From NCBI GenBank assembly GCA_030622125.1, contig JAUXGM010000127.1, positions 1 through 6,450 of the forward strand: DNA of 6,450 nucleotides. The letters run 5' to 3'. Under the pieces are notes generated by a model. It did no database searches. It was not told where the DNA came from and saw only the letters and a list, made by a program, of their open reading frames with translations. Source of the stretch: a bacterium. Its GTDB lineage: Bacteria > AUK180. This document shows, piece after piece, positions 5,675-6,450 of the stretch. Within the stretch, counting starts at the first letter, position 1; each line of letters starts with the position of its first letter. The translations under genes and the position numbers were made by a program.

Positions 5675-5690
5675 CTTTTATTTATTATAA

Positions 5691-5700
5691 AAGGAAAAGG
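5691..5700 (+). promoter_or_regulatory. Ribosome binding site of the small intercalated gene
   Basis: AAGGAAAAGG contains an AAGG core (5691-5694) 7 bases before ATG 5702. It supports this start over the in-frame TTG at 5666, which lies within the tRNA-Glu gene. Confidence 0.6.
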
Positions 5701-5701
5701 T

Positions 5702-5938
5702 ATGAAAAAAGAAGAGTTCGATACGATTTATGAAGATGTTCTGGCAGCAGCATTAAAGTTAATGTATTTAATGAGACAGGATAAAAAATTTAACATTGAT
5801 ACATCTAAAAAAAACTACTACAAACTTGTTTTAGAAGAGTTAAAGACAGAAGGAGTGATTAAAACTCCTGATAAAGAAGCGATCAACGAATTATACAAAA
5901 GAAAAGAAAAAGAAGAAGATATTAATTTGGGGGATTAG
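5702..5938 (+). CDS. Small charged helical protein of unknown function
   Basis: I do not recognise this 78-residue protein. It is rich in Lys and Glu with roughly balanced charge, has no signal peptide or membrane segment, has no cysteine or histidine, and should be mostly alpha-helical. A short hydrophobic stretch, VLAAALKLMYLM (13-24), would give an amphipathic helix, and the tail KRKEKEEDINLGD is very charged. The start is ATG 5702, chosen for its ribosome site. An in-frame TTG at 5666 lies inside tRNA-Glu and is unlikely. The gene lies between tRNA-Glu and tRNA-Ala on the same strand with no promoter of its own that I can see, so it should be transcribed from the tRNA promoter. Its last ten bases, including stop codon TAG 5936-5938, belong to the tRNA-Ala gene. 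That it is a real gene is likely from start context and composition, but unproven. Confidence 0.7.
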   Translation: MKKEEFDTIYEDVLAAALKLMYLMRQDKKFNIDTSKKNYYKLVLEELKTEGVIKTPDKEAINELYKRKEKEEDINLGD

Positions 5939-6001
5939 CTCAGTTGGGAGAGCGCTTCCTTGGCGTGGAAGAGGTCAGGGGTTCGATTCCCCTATTCTCC
6001 A
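5929..6001 (+). tRNA. tRNA-Ala (anticodon GGC)
   Basis: This 73-base cloverleaf has acceptor arms GGGGGAT (5929-5935) and ATTCTCC (5994-6000), with discriminator A6001. Pairs 3-70 and 5-68 are G-T, and G3:U70 is the established alanine identity element. The D arm is GCTC-AGTTGGGA-GAGC. The anticodon stem CTTCC/GGAAG encloses loop TTGGCGT, giving anticodon GGC. The T arm is AGGGG-TTCGATT-CCCCT. CCA is not encoded. Its first ten bases overlap the end of the small protein gene, and its 3' end is 2 bases from the stop codon of the convergent antiporter gene. No terminator hairpin follows it. Confidence 0.97.
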
Positions 6002-6003
6002 TT

Positions 6004-6450
6004 TTACTTATTTTCTTCCTTCTCCTTTATCTTCAACAGATGCAATTTGAATATTGGGGGAGCCAATATGTCGGTAATTACTATGAGAGAAATTGATACG
6101 GCAACAAGGTCCGCATATCGAGGGAAACTATTTTTTATTATCAAAGCAATGGCAAGTGTAACACCCGATTGGTTTATAAAACCGCTCCAGCCGTATTTAT
6201 AGATCCATGGTGTATCCTTTTGCAATTTTGAAGCAAATCGTAAAGCAAAATAGGTTATGACAGTTCTTAAAACAATAAGCATAATGCTGATAAAATAGGT
6301 TTTTTTGACCGCTTCAAGATCAAGGTTTGCCCCCCTTATTGAAAAGAAGAGAATATAGATAAATGTTGATATGATCTCAACATTGGTTAAAAATTCATCA
6401 CCGAGATCAGAAAAATTCTCAATGATAAATCCGACCGATATTGCGACCAA
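6004..6450 (-). CDS. Cation:proton antiporter, C-terminal part (gene runs off the right edge)
   Basis: The visible 148 or so residues are the C-terminal part of an integral-membrane exchanger of the Na+/H+ (CPA2/Kef-like) family, which swaps monovalent cations for protons across the cytoplasmic membrane. Hydrophobic segments lie near visible residues 23-40, 51-72, 92-107 and 112-134. Family-like stretches are ILFFSIRGANLDL (33-45), GFINQSGVTLAIALII (90-105) and ISLIVITDILAPPIF (120-134). The frame is open to the edge, so the true start lies beyond 6450. The TTG there is an internal leucine codon, not a start. After the last segment only a short charged tail, KIKEKEENK, remains, so no C-terminal RCK/TrkA regulatory domain is fused. 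The gene converges on the tRNA cluster, with its stop codon 2 bases from tRNA-Ala. Ion specificity cannot be read from this part. Confidence 0.85.
   Translation of the reverse strand: MVAISVGFIIENFSDLGDEFLTNVEIISTFIYILFFSIRGANLDLEAVKKTYFISIMLIVLRTVITYFALRFASKLQKDTPWIYKYGWSGFINQSGVTLAIALIIKNSFPRYADLVAVSISLIVITDILAPPIFKLHLLKIKEKEENK

Noticed and set aside
5683-5688. TATTAT as a separate -10 box for the 78-residue gene
   Set aside because: No -35-like sequence lies 16-18 bases upstream. The AT-rich leader gives such matches easily.
6051-6069. Seven-base perfect hairpin ATATTGG/CCAATAT as a terminator for either strand
   Set aside because: It lies inside antiporter coding sequence and has no T-run on either strand.
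5960-6202. Plus-strand open frame of 80 codons starting inside tRNA-Ala
   Set aside because: It begins within the anticodon arm and is antisense to the antiporter, whose protein is clearly family-like.

Overview
The window is AT-rich bacterial DNA, roughly one third G+C by eye. It holds seven protein genes, one of them cut by the right edge, three tRNA genes and about 560 bases of repeat-filled non-coding DNA at the left end. The genes use strong GGAGG-type ribosome sites and E. coli-like promoter boxes (TTGACA/TATAAT), and no tRNA encodes its CCA end. The Gld-like operon recalls the Bacteroidota/FCB world. However, the Shine-Dalgarno sites and sigma-70-type boxes do not look like typical Bacteroidota. 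A low-GC member of another FCB-related candidate phylum, or a spirochaete-like lineage, fits better. This placement is inference.

Layout. Bases 1-559 have no gene and are a mosaic of short palindromes, direct repeats and AT-rich tandem units. A sigma-70-type promoter at 560-588 then drives a tight plus-strand operon. Its genes are an ABC ATPase (615-1544), an ABC-2 permease (1537-2247), a GldG-like auxiliary protein (2257-3825), a DUF4340 membrane-anchored protein (3812-4792) and a sugar-phosphate nucleotidyltransferase (4793-5485). The genes overlap, abut or lie 9 bases apart, and the first four have their own ribosome sites. The first three form the classic GldA/GldF/GldG-type transporter, and DUF4340 is its usual fourth partner. 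The nucleotidyltransferase abuts DUF4340 as TAA-ATG and has no good ribosome site, so it is probably translated by coupling.

A consensus promoter (TTGACA, 16 bases, extended TATAAT), whose -35 box lies in the last codons of the nucleotidyltransferase, opens a tRNA cluster: tRNA-Lys(TTT), tRNA-Glu(TTC), an unrecognised 78-residue protein gene, then tRNA-Ala(GGC). The stop codon of the small gene lies inside tRNA-Ala, so one transcript cannot give both an intact mRNA and a mature tRNA-Ala. Two bases beyond tRNA-Ala is the stop codon of a convergent minus-strand gene, the C-terminal third of a monovalent cation:proton antiporter.

The protein genes are recognisable families apart from the 78-residue one, and I see no convincing new multi-gene system. 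The two parts most worth attention are the repeat family on the left (three elements sharing edges AAAAGATRGATT and AATGAC around different palindromic cores, one core apparently broken by a 10-base insertion) and the coding gene that overlaps tRNA-Ala.
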